From assembly GCF_037126465.1 (NCBI RefSeq), contig NC_088201.1:23978550-24042549 (forward strand): a stretch of 64,000 nt of DNA, read 5' to 3'. The notes under the pieces are model-generated. The model saw nothing but the letters and a program-made list of their open reading frames with translations, was not told where the DNA came from and did not search any database. How positions within the stretch are numbered: the stretch's first letter is position 1; the number at the start of each line of letters is the position of its first letter. The DNA comes from Ornithodoros turicata (taxonomy: Eukaryota > Arthropoda > Arachnida > Ixodida > Argasidae). Below are positions 33,514-43,570 of the stretch, in pieces. The translations under genes were made by a program, and so were the position numbers.

Positions 33514-34081
33514 CGGTGTCCAGCCGATGCTGTGGATTTGAAATCTGGGATTTAATTTACATCCAGATTCAAACCCACATGAAAGACATGTGGATTTGAT
33601 TTGCATCGATTGATGTTTTGAATGTTCTCCCGACAAAAGGCACAGTAAACCTTTTCAATAGCCCCCACTTTGTTTTTCGTATTTTTGAAGAACATCTCAC
33701 ACTACACTATTATGAACACAAAATTAATGAAATTACGAAAAGTAGAAAAACTTCCAGTTATGTTCTCTGTCTCTCTGTGTTTGCCAATTGTACAGTTGTT
33801 GATCATTCGTTGCTCTGAGTGTGAGATGCCTTTTACTCTGCCGCTACTGCCAGAGATATTCGTTTCAGAGATCCAACTTTCCCGATTTGGTCACGGATTT
33901 GATAAAACCGGATTTAAAAACGATTTGATTTGACACGTAAAATATAAATTCCCATTCAAAATTACTCGATTTGCCAGAACAAATTGAAATCCAGGGTTGA
34001 TTCGAATTGAATTTGTTGTGATTGGTAAAACGGGGATTTGAATCCGATATGCGTCGTCAAATCCACATCAGCGGCGTACCG
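33514..34081. mobile_element. Possible TIR DNA element
   Basis: Left end CGGTGTCCAGCCGATGCTG then TGGATTTGA; the right end is a gapped reverse complement (TCAAATCCACATCAGCGGCG, then TACCG). GATTTGA and its complement recur inside both ends, as subterminal repeats do in many hAT elements. No coding capacity and no clear target duplication. Confidence 0.4.
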
Positions 34082-34084
34082 CAT

Positions 34085-34178
34085 TTATTCATATCTGAGC
34101 TCTCGGTAAAGGTGGTGTAAACTCTCCAATCATCATCATAAAATAAAGTTGTTGTTGTTGGTGGTGGTGGTGGTGGCG
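34085..34178 (+). mobile_element. LINE 3' tail fragment
   Basis: TCATCATCATAAAATAAAGT runs into (TTG)n then (GTG)n, the plus-strand version of the 3' end seen at 6899 and 31798. Only the tail is present. Confidence 0.5.
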
Positions 34179-34344
34179 TAAATAAAATATGATGTCAGTA
34201 GGCATCGTTGTAGTGGCGATCAGCAATGTACCAAGCTCACTTTTCGCTTTTCTTTTTGATTCCCTCTTTGCACTGCGAAGGAACTGCAGCTATGGGCGGT
34301 GTACGGATGTGTACAGCAGGAAGAGAAGGGAAACTGGGTGGTTA

Positions 34345-34442
34345 GTATCCGTCATGGGCAGACTTCAGGGGGAACTGTGCCAACATCCGTCTGGAAAGTG
34401 TGCCGGGAAACCCCAGTCAGTACAGCCAATGGTACGATTCGT
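34345..34442 (-). mobile_element. SINE body fragment
   Basis: GACTTCAGGGGGAACTGTGCC and the following 60 bp resemble the body of the SINE at 14530-14630 (GACTTTAGAGGGAACTGTGCC there). Both ends are missing or diverged. Confidence 0.5.
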
Positions 34443-35419
34443 AGCCCTCAGCTGCCTGTCTTTAGCATTGTCTCGGAGCCACCTCCAACGACAGGATGCA
34501 CAATCCACTTGACCACGCGCCTGGAACTGGGCTGAGTCAGCTACAACGGTGCCTGCTATTTGTGGGGCATGAGAAAACGTCTCAAACCTGGATATGGAAT
34601 TATATGCTAGTGGTATAGGATGCCTGGTATGCGAGTGGTAGGATGAGCAAAAGTGAACCCCAGTTAGACGGAAACACTATAGGGCAGACGTTGAAGCCAC
34701 CCCCACCAATCTGACCAAATACTTGGAGAACGAACCAGTCAGTTTTGAATATTTTCAGTGCCACAATCACCAAGCTTCGGAGACATCAACTTGAGCTTTG
34801 TGGTAGGTCTTTGTTTGTACGCAATATGATCAGAAGGACCGAGAAGCGCAGGGAAGAGGCGACGGTGGGACTGGAGAAGAAGTAGTATGCCGTGTTGAAG
34901 ACTCGAAGTCGATCTTGGCGGTTCCGTAGCTAAATTAAAGTTACAAGAGATAAATCTTCCCCAATGAAGAAGACGGAGGTGAAACGTCCCTCTAAGCAAA
35001 CACACTGTCCGGAGTTGTTCCGCTCTCAGCCAAATGCAACGTTCGACGAATCTTCGGGCGTTTGTGAACAAGTGAAGCATTATGACTCCAAAACATCGAA
35101 AGAAGAGCCAGCTGTGCACCGTGGTAGAAAGTGTAGAACGGCTGCTTTTGATAACACATCCGGTCATTCTCACTAAGAGTGGGACATACTTACCCGCTCA
35201 TAAGCCATCGGGAAATCTAGTTGTGTTTGGTAATTTTAAGAAGACAGCGATTTTAAAGGAAAACCCAAATCCAGAGCCTACAGGCTTGAAATGTTAATCT
35301 AAGTCTACAAAACAGTAAAAGGAAAGCTGATAAGTTGACAAATAAGTTTAAAAAATATGTATAAAAAGAATGTACATACGGACAGCCTATTTCTTTGGAA
35401 TCGCGAAGAATGATTGTCA
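34443..35419. other. Anonymous stretch
   Basis: No gene is supported. A 144-codon minus-strand frame (34739-35173) is unrecognised and is matched by open frames on the other strand. Confidence 0.35.
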
Positions 35420-35431
35420 CTCAAGCATAAT

Positions 35432-35640
35432 AATAACAATGATTATTGGCTTTACGTCGCGAGACAACTATGAGGGACGCCACAGTGATCCGTCTGTGGA
35501 TTAATGTTGCCCACCTGAGGGTTCTTTCACGTGCACACGGCACACCGTATCTGTGTCTATAAGCAACTTGTACCCTGGTGGCACCAAGTTGCTAGCGTCC
35601 TGGGCAGGGATCGAACCTTGATCGACTGATCCACCGAGAC
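35432..35640 (-). mobile_element. tRNA-derived SINE, second family, perfect 12-bp target duplication
   Basis: Flanked by CTCAAGCATAAT at 35420-35431 and 35641-35652. The minus strand begins AGGTCTCGGTGGATCAGTCG, has the B box GGTTCGATCCC, then a body containing CACCAAGTTGC on the plus strand, and ends in AATAATCATTGTTATT. 209 bp. A relative lies at about 60858-61070. The intact duplication implies a relatively recent insertion. Confidence 0.9.
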
Positions 35641-35652
35641 CTCAAGCATAAT

Positions 35653-37488
35653 CCAACTTCGAAAGTGGACAAGACTGTTAGCATAGAACTTTCCACGATA
35701 ATTTTATTGTATAAACGGCCCTCTGTTTACAAACATGTGACATCACGAGAAGACTGGTTCGAGGTTATATTTTGCTGTGGTGGGGAAGAACCGGGAAAAA
35801 CGCGTCGGCTGATAGGCTGATAAAGCTGATAGTACCCACCAGCATGTTTGGCGTGGCGGCGTTATGTAATCAATGACATGGGCGTTCAGGTCGTCTATAG
35901 TAACTTGTCAGTCTCGTCACCAAAAGTACACCTGTGAACTATACTCGGCGAAATGAATAATTTGATAACGAACATGAACACGAAAAACAAAATTAAATAT
36001 GGATGTAAAGCGTAAGATATAAGACCATATGTACCAACATGCCTATAAGCGCAACCGAAGGGGGGCGGTGTGGCATCATGGAAAGAATTGCAAATGCATC
36101 GCTCTTGTAGGTCTAGTCACGCACAAAGTGACTAGTCGGCAGACAAACTGAACAGAGGGAGCGCCATCACCGAGTGTTTCTGAACGCTTCCTGATGTATA
36201 AAGAATTGCACCTGCTGTTCGTATTCTATTCGGGGCACCTGGCCTCACTCGCTGGGACCATCTCAGTATAGTTCCGCTTGCCATGGCATCCCCAATCTGC
36301 GCAAGCCATCGCATGCACTCACGGCGGCTCTTTGTATTCGCGGCCGTCGAATTCGTTTTCTAGCAAGAGGACAACTAGAGGATGCATTTCTCCTTTTACC
36401 GCACAGCAATGGGCGTGGCCGACACTAACGGTGATGGCACCATAAAATCACACAAACGGTCCTCAAGTAACATTGTTGGCAATGAGAGTGGACGTCACGA
36501 CACAAAATAAAGGTTACTGTACGAAGGGCAATAGCGAAACTCTCGGGGTAAGCAGCATGAAAGAAAGAAAAGTTTAACGAGTGTAATTTTGATGTTGATG
36601 TGATAGGTGAAGAATAAGAATATGTCCGTATATATAGCAGCGTTCGCTGACTGACAGAGCCCTAAGCACAGAAGGGATACAGGAACATGGTCTTGAATTG
36701 TGATGCAGAAAAGAACACAGCTGGAAAGGTAAAGTAGCAGTAAGGGTACGAAAACTGAATACGTGTGCAGGTGTGGCAGGTAATGACGCAACAAACCGCA
36801 GGATCTGAGTCAACAACAATATCATGTTGGGACAACAAGATCAGGATCAGAACTAAATCGAGGATCGTTTGAAACCCATCGGACATACGGAAGCGTTCTG
36901 GCGGCTTCTCAATTAGGTTAAGGTAACGTGGCTACAGCAGCAGCGCGTACGATCAATGCCATTGGTGGCATCGAGAGGGGAGCAAGTGGAGCTTCAAGGT
37001 CACCTGTGAAAATTGTACACTCCTTTATTCATATGTCGTCATGATTTTGCTCAGATATCATATTAATATGAACATCTGACCACCCGCGCAGTCCGCAGGA
37101 AAAGAGATGAGGGGGTTGTACACTTTATCCCCCACCCCTGGAATCACTTTGCGTCCACTTGGAAAAAATATCATGGGAACGCCCATGATCAAAAGCCTCC
37201 AGTCACCTGGTGTAATGTCAATGTGAAAACGTCGGAACAGGAGAAAGCGGAATAGCGAACTGGTACACACAGGATGTGTTTTGCTTCATTAATTCCCGTC
37301 TAGTGAAAGCGTTGCTTTGCAAAAATAATGGATACGTCGAAAGGGGGAAAAAAATAAAACACTGTCAAGGAGCCCGCGAAGAGGGAATCACACACGTAAC
37401 ATGAAAAACGGTTAGGAGCAACTAATATTTATTCGAACAAGAACTTTCGTGCAAGAGACTGCACTTCTTCAGGCTTCAAAACTCTTCT
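35653..37488. other. Anonymous stretch
   Basis: No gene or element recognised. Overlapping short frames on the minus strand at 36495-36886 have no motif. Confidence 0.35.
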
Positions 37489-38185
37489 CTATAGCTCATT
37501 CACACATGCGTTTCAAAAAGCAGCGCTGCCTCAGCGTTCGCGGCGCCGCCGAGAGGGGCCTGTCACACATAGCCGAGCCGCCATCCTGAAAACGCGCTTC
37601 GTTGTTGTTGCGACGTCAAGATCGTACCGACACTTCCAGCTCTCTTCCTCAAAATTTACATTGTGAAGCATGTTCTCCATTTTAAAATTACCGTGAAGCA
37701 TTTCTGCCGGAATTATCAATCGTTGGAAAGACAAACGCGACACAATAGCAGAGAAAGAACGGCAGAAGAAGCGAGACACGTGTTTACCTACCGACGACCA
37801 ACACATGGTTACACACAAGTCGTATTTATTTTCGTCGATTCCGTGGTTTGCGCAAATTCCCAGCTCATCGTTGACAGCTCAGACACCAAACAACTATTAG
37901 TGACAAAGAATTTACTCACGCGGAAGCACCAAACACTTACACACGCACAAATGACAAAAGATCCCAGCGCGGTATCGGGAGGCCCGCCATTGCCCGCCGG
38001 CGCCAAAAGGAAGCCACCTCCGAGCGCTCCGATTGGCTGGATGAAAAGCGTTCGCGTTTCTGCCCTCTGAAGCTGCAGCACAGAGCGGTTCTTGAAAAGC
38101 GGCTGGAAACGCTCCGCGGCTCGCGTTTCACGGCGCCGCGAACGCGAAACGCGTTCAAAAAACGCATGTGTGAATCGAGCTTAAG
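37489..38185. mobile_element. CpG-rich TIR element of about 0.7 kb
   Basis: Left end CTATAGCTCATTCACACATG then CGTTT; right end CGCATGTGTGAATCGAGCTTA, its near reverse complement. Further in, GCGTTCGCGGCGCCG on the left pairs with CGGCGCCGCGAACGC on the right. The interior is CG-rich and has overlapping frames on both strands but no recognisable protein. Superfamily not determined. Confidence 0.6.
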
Positions 38186-39279
38186 TGTGTATGTTTCCGC
38201 ATCCCCGTTAAAACAGTTCAAAGTCCACTACCCTCCCCTTCGGTATGTCAACTCCTTCCTTGCGGCAGCAACAAGGGTCATGGAATCAAACATGACTGCA
38301 GTGACAGAGTGAGATCAAGCAAGGCGGTAGTATAGCATGCTAAGAATGACGCCCAGGTCTAAAGCCTATATGTATTCCGAACAGAGAATGCTGTTCTACT
38401 GAGCGCCCATGCATGACAAGAACAGTCTCTGTTCGCAATATAAAGACTGGACCTGAGGCATCATTCTTAACTTGACTGCAGCAGGGTAGCCTGTAGGTGA
38501 GGATCGAGAAGGTATACACCGCAGAACAAGAATCGCGCCTGAGAAAGACAGAACCGCAGCAGAGGTTTATTTGTCAAGTGCGTTTGCGAACTCCAAAAAG
38601 GCCCGTCGTCAGTCTATCAGCTCCATGATTAGGCGCTGTCAACGAATTATGGTTGGACGTGTATAGTGTTTTCTATCGCTTAAAGAGAGCGGACATTGTG
38701 CGAAGCGTATACATAATTAAGCCACTATATGTACGTAGTTGCATCATGCAGTTCTAAAAGGGCCCCCTGCCACTCTCAGCCGACGGAGCGAGTTACCTTC
38801 GTCTGCGCAACCTCTGCAGAGGTATTCCGGCGACGAGGGTCTGGGAATAATTTATAACGAGAACAAATATAACTTACCTCTATATACCGAGGAAAGCCTC
38901 CACAGCAGAATTTAATATTCTGGGGAATGTGACAGTTTTGCGAGTGTTTATTGCTAAGTCGCCTTAGAGGGACGGTCGCACCCGGAAACCCATCTATGAA
39001 ACCAATACCATTCTGTTCGACATCGGCCCAGAATCTACATGGCTAATTTTTTCGTTCGAAAAGTGCTTGGACAGTAAATAAACAAATTTTAAATATCAGC
39101 GCTGCTTCCGCGGCCGCAGAACATCCGGCCGCATTACGTCACTCCTTAAGCGGAGGAGCGCTCTGAGGAGGAAAGGCGCCGTCCAGACGCCCCGTAACTC
39201 TATATGAGACGCCCGCACAACCTTGTATAAATTTAGTGAAAGCGCCATCTTATTCTTATCTTCAAATATCTTCAAACAG
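38186..39279. other. Anonymous stretch
   Basis: No gene is supported. ATTACGTCACTCC near 39132 resembles a CRE-type site, too weak alone to call. Confidence 0.35.
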
Positions 39280-39354
39280 TAACACGCGCTTAGCGAACCA
39301 TCATCCCAAATGTGATCTTTCCCTCCCCTGGAATTTGTTGAAAACAGGAGGCAT
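39280..39354. mobile_element. Left-arm piece of hairpin MITE A
   Basis: AGTAACACGCGCTTAGCGAA through AACAGGAGGCAT; no right arm. It directly abuts a family B copy. Confidence 0.65.
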
Positions 39355-39490
39355 ACACTCTAAAAACTGAACTTCACCGCATAGCACGCTCCGCGCCAAC
39401 CATTGCCACGAATGATAGGGTTATCGCTTCTGATTCGAGGAGAGAGGGAGGCGCACGCCTTTTTGTGTCAATTTGGATATACGATAATTG
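39355..39490. mobile_element. Left half of hairpin MITE B
   Basis: ACACTCTAAAAACTGAACTTC through the loop (CAATTTGGATATACGATAAT), then unrelated sequence. Right arm lost. Confidence 0.8.
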
Positions 39491-40054
39491 GCTCTAATCT
39501 GTATAAGGCATAAGGCTTTAATCTGTATGGAGTCCTCCTATTTTCTCTGTTGGGTGAACCACTTTTCCACCACTTGTGAGAACAGCATGTCTGAAGAACA
39601 CTTCAGTCTTTCTTATGGCAGCTTCAAGAAGTTGATCATTCCTACAAATCCGTTGCACAGAGATTTCATCTTTTTCCAGAGCACAACGTCTGCACACTCT
39701 ACCTGATACACAAGCATTTGACATTGCACCTGATAATAGTAGGCATGAGTATCGCGGGCTATGAGCTCAGCAATATTAAGTCACACACAGCTACTACGCT
39801 TATTGGGCAGGTGCTCAAGCTTCTCGTTTGCTATGTAAGATGGGCACTTTACTTGGACTACTCATCGTACACAGCAAGAACGCTGTGGTATCATGTCAGG
39901 CGTTTGGAGCTGTAAATAGTTTGGCAGATGTGAAATCCATCTTTGCAACTGGGTGAGCATTGCCTTTCCTGACGTGTGCAGGGAGGCTCTTGTTCTCCAA
40001 GTCTACGTCCTATATCACTATACCTCATCACTGTATTTTAGAAAAGGGTGTAAT

Positions 40055-40299
40055 ACACTTTTCACCTTATCACCGCATAGCACGCTGTGCTCCATGCATT
40101 GCCAAGAATGATAGGGTTATCACTTCTTATTCGAAGAGAGAGGGGGTGTACGCCTTTTTGTGGCAATTTTCTTATATCCAAATTGCCACAAAAAGGTGTA
40201 CGCCCCCCTCTCTCCTCGAATCAAAAGCGATAACCCTATCATTCGCGGCAATGGTTGGCGCACAGCGTGCTATGCGGTGAAGTTCTGTTTTTAGAGTGC
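40055..40299. mobile_element. Hairpin MITE B, nearly full
   Basis: Arms GAGAGAGGGGGTGTACGCC / GGTGTACGCCCCCCTCTC pair almost perfectly around ATTTTCTTATATCC; right end TTCTGTTTTTAGAGTGC. The left outer end is eroded. The right end is the insertion site of the LINE composite that follows. Confidence 0.85.
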
Positions 40300-40924
40300 T
40301 TTTTCATTGCGTGTCGCTGCAGTCGTCAGAAGGAATCACTGCTGCACCCCCTCCGTCTCAACGTTGCCCGCACCCCATTGCTTCTTTACAAAATGGGCCA
40401 ATCCAGCTCCCCCTTGTGTTCCAGCTGTGGCGAGGTGGCCGACATTCCTCATTGTCTTCTGCACTGCCAGCAGCACATTCCCCAACGGCAAGCCCTCCAT
40501 CGCCGCTGGGCTGCAACACATTGTACATGGCCACCCTCCTTGGTCCCGTCCCTCGGCCTACTCAGTGGGCCGTCACCACAGCCCTGCTCCGCTTCTTGAA
40601 AGACTCAGGCCTTGCGTCTGCTCTCTGACTGGACATTCTTGGGACTTTCTTTCGTGCCTGCACTGCACTGCACCGCGTGCCTGTTTTTCTTTCATTTTTT
40701 CCTTTCCTTTCTTTCTTTTTGTTTATTTTCAGTTCCTTCCTTTTTCTTTCTTTTTGTTTATTTTTCAGTTTCTTTTTCAGAATAGCCAGCTGGCAATAGC
40801 CTGGCTGACATTGCATTTTCTCTTTATTTCTTTTTCTTTCACTCTATTAAACATATCCCCCCCCCTCGAGTGCGACCAACAACGGCAAGCTACTTCGACC
40901 CCCCCCCCCACACACACACACACA
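40300..40924 (+). mobile_element. Composite LINE insertion in a MITE terminus
   Basis: Flanked by TTTTTAGAGTGC (40288-40299) and TTTTTAAGAGTGC (40925-40937), a duplication with one inserted base. The first 560 bp are an ORF2 C-terminal end and a pyrimidine-rich 3' UTR ending ATTAAACATATC. The last about 60 bp (GAGTGCGACCAACAACGGCA to a C-run and (AC)n) are the 3' tail of the RNase-H LINE at 18561. Two LINE families are therefore joined, by template switching or nested insertion. Confidence 0.7.
40320..40628 (+). pseudogene. LINE ORF2 C-terminal fragment, frameshifted
   Basis: One frame encodes C-x2-C-x7-H-x4-C (in CSSCGEVADIPHCLLHC) and a second continues with PTQWAVTTALLRFLKDSG and a stop near 40628, so a frameshift lies at about 40500-40550. 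This is the usual C-terminal end of a LINE ORF2; RT is absent by 5' truncation. Confidence 0.75.
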
Positions 40925-40937
40925 TTTTTAAGAGTGC

Positions 40938-41068
40938 AGTGCACAAGGTGTCACAACAAGGCTTACGCCTCTGGCCTCCCTCCCTCTTCAAATGAGAAGC
41001 GATAAACCTATCATTCGTGGCAATGGTTGGCGCAGAGCGTGCTATCGGTGAAGTTCTGCTTTCAGAGT
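40938..41068. mobile_element. Right half of hairpin MITE B
   Basis: GTGTCACAACAAGGCTTACG through GCAATGGTTGGCGCAGAGCG to TTCTGCTTTCAGAGTG. The left arm is absent or diverged. Confidence 0.7.
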
Positions 41069-41434
41069 GAACAAAAAAAAGGGTATATTTTGGATGTAAC
41101 AACCATTTTCACTCCCTTCAACTCCCTCCTGTTCCCCTCTCCCGACTGTAACAGTCCAACATACACAAGGGGAGTTCCTCAGTTCCCCTGTTGTCTGGCT
41201 CAATTCGAACTTGTGCAAGTCTCAGCGAGCGCGTGCATATTGGGCTTTGCTTGCAGAATCCCTCCTCGCTTCGCAGTTCTCTCGTGCGTTGCCTCGCGTC
41301 TGTGCCCTGGTCATCTCCATCTGTAATTTGTACGAACCCACCAGTTGCGAATTCTTCTGGCAATTGCAGCATGTGAGTGTTCCATTCTAGACCCATATTA
41401 AGCTTGTAGTTGCATGTCGCGAGTTTCACATGCA

Positions 41435-41992
41435 ACAACAACAACAACAGATAAATTAATGATGATGAATGGGGAAATTCGCCACATGAGGTGCGGCCCA
41501 CTACCCCAAGGCACAATGGGCAGAATGAGATGTATCCTGATGATGAGGTGATGAATGACGTTGAATAGGGGCCGATAGTCAGTGGAGTCAGTGAGACATC
41601 ACCAGAACGTTAGGCAAAAACACAACACACACATATGTACGCAGGCACATCATAGGGTAGAGAAGAGACTGGTTCCCGGAGAAAAATCTGGAAGCACTCA
41701 AGAGCTTGGCGATGGTCGATCTGGTTAGACCAAGGGCGGAGGATGGTTGCCAATGTGAATGGTGCGGCCGCGATCGATTGCAGGCGACACAAGCAGAGCT
41801 GCTCTTTGGGAGGTGTAAAGATGGCAGTCGAGAAGCACATGCTTGGTATCCGCCAAAACAGCACAGCGAGAGCAGAGCGTATAGAGTCGGAGCGGCCGAT
41901 CAGATGCTTGAAATGGGGGTTGAATGCAACCCCGTAGACGAAGCCTGTGCGCCAGCGATGCAAAATGGCGAGGCACACGAGAAGGCATGGTG
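41435..41992 (-). mobile_element. 5'-truncated LINE with 9-bp target duplication
   Basis: TCACATGCA at 41426-41434 and 41993-42001 flank the copy. The 3' (GTT)n tail is at the left. The minus strand carries a C-terminal ORF2 end in two frames: one contains C-x2-C-x7-H-x4-C (in CSRCAVLADTKHVLLDC, about 41810-41860) and another contains the PFTLATILRPWSNQ block, so it is frameshifted. Same general type as 6899-7439. Confidence 0.75.
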
Positions 41993-42001
41993 TCACATGC
42001 A

Positions 42002-42800
42002 GCTATAACTTGCAACAGGTGTTTGGTAAGTAAGTTATTTTGCTCACTAGAATTCACGCGCTTAGTAACTACTGCTACCATGCTTAATATATTACCTCCA
42101 AAATTGAAAAGTGAGATACCTCGCTTACTTTTCGTAGCGTCATTATTTGGAAAATTTACTGTGTGTTTCCTGTTTTTGCTGCAAAAGGAACAAGAAGAAG
42201 AAAAAAAGAGTAGCACTGCAAAATATTTCTGCAGTTACAGTTTCACTCATGGTGGACGAAAGCCTTTCACTCGGAAGCCTCTGGATTTCATCAAAAAAAA
42301 AAAAAAAAAAAGGTCCTGCGGTGAACTACCCAGAACGAATCGCCTTTCGCTGACTATGGCTACAGATGACTTGATTATATGCAGGTCATTTTTTAAATTT
42401 TGTACGGATTGGCCCCCACAAATCCTCACCTTTAATCCTCTTTTGCATCTACGGGATGGAAAATAAATTGACGTTTTAGTGTGGAGCGCAAATATCTGAA
42501 GGTCTCGTTGCCGACAACAGTTGAAAATTGAAAACACAGTTCTGCAGCAACATTCCGAACCCAAGCTTCAAATTCTGCAACAAACGGTGTGGCTGCAGTT
42601 GATGGTGAACATAGTGGAGTTATATCGCATGCAATTATCACTCGATAGATGCGTAAGTAAACTCTGCTATGTCATAAAACATAATGAAAAAAACGTAAAA
42701 CTAAGGTTTGTCAATGTACCTCACGTTGCTCACAGCTCACGTTGCTGGCTAGACTGCAAATTGCCCATATTGATTCACCCCATAATTGAAAACCAATGAG
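42002..42800. other. Anonymous stretch
   Basis: No gene is supported. A long A-run lies at about 42292-42310. Minus-strand frames (42432-42641 and others) look cysteine-containing but match nothing I know. Confidence 0.35.
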
Positions 42801-43562
42801 CAGTGATGGCCAATAGTTCACTACATGTAGTTAAACTACCTAATTGTAGTTAAAAAGTAGTTATCAACTACTTGCAGAAATGTAGTGGCAACTACTAGTT
42901 AAACTACTATTTCGAGTAGTTAACTACAGTAGTTAGGTTACTGCAGGCGCCAAAGTACCTCCAATTTTGCCGCAAGCTTTACGGCACGATTGTGCTTCCG
43001 ACTTTTACCTTGAGCTACTTATTTGATGAGAACGGAGGTGCCGAGCAATTGTGCCGTGCATGTGTACTAAATCTTCACTTTTAATGCTTGTCTAGTGAAG
43101 CCTCATTTGCTGTGAAATAATTCTGCAACTTAGTTTATATATTTGTGCATGGCACATTGATCTGTGACGAAGGAGCCTGAGTGTAAATCTCGTACATAGT
43201 CCGTCGTATGTTTTACGTACCTTTATAGCGGAAGCTTTCACTCCATAGAAAATATTTCCGCAGCAAGCTCTTTTGTCAGCGCATAATATACAAGAGAAAG
43301 GCAGTGGATTTTACGACAGCATGTGAATTAAGCGACGTAGGCACAAGAGTATATTTTAAATATCATTATCACTGCTTGTGATTCATAATTAGGTGTCCAA
43401 GAACACTACAGGGATTGGTGTTGATGGACAACGTTAAGTAGTCAAAGTAGTTTTAACTACTCCCCTGAAAAGTAGTTCAACTACTAGTTAAACTACTCCA
43501 TCGCGAAGTAGTTAGTAGTTATAGTTAAACTATACTGTAGAAGTAGTTAGTGGCCATCACTG
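42801..43562. mobile_element. Non-autonomous hAT element, complete
   Basis: Perfect 8-bp target duplication CCAATGAG at 42793-42800 and 43563-43570. The ends CAGTGATGGCCA and TGGCCATCACTG are a perfect 12-bp inverted repeat; both the CAGTGATGG-type end and the 8-bp duplication are typical of hAT transposons. Both subterminal regions are dense in GTAGTTA / TAACTAC and TTAAACTAC units, probable transposase-binding repeats. The interior has no transposase frame, so movement would need a partner in trans. 762 bp. Confidence 0.9.
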
Positions 43563-43570
43563 CCAATGAG

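Noticed and set aside
33514..34081. Firm hAT assignment
   Set aside because: Ends are gapped inverted repeats and no 8-bp duplication was found, so only a possible TIR element is reported.
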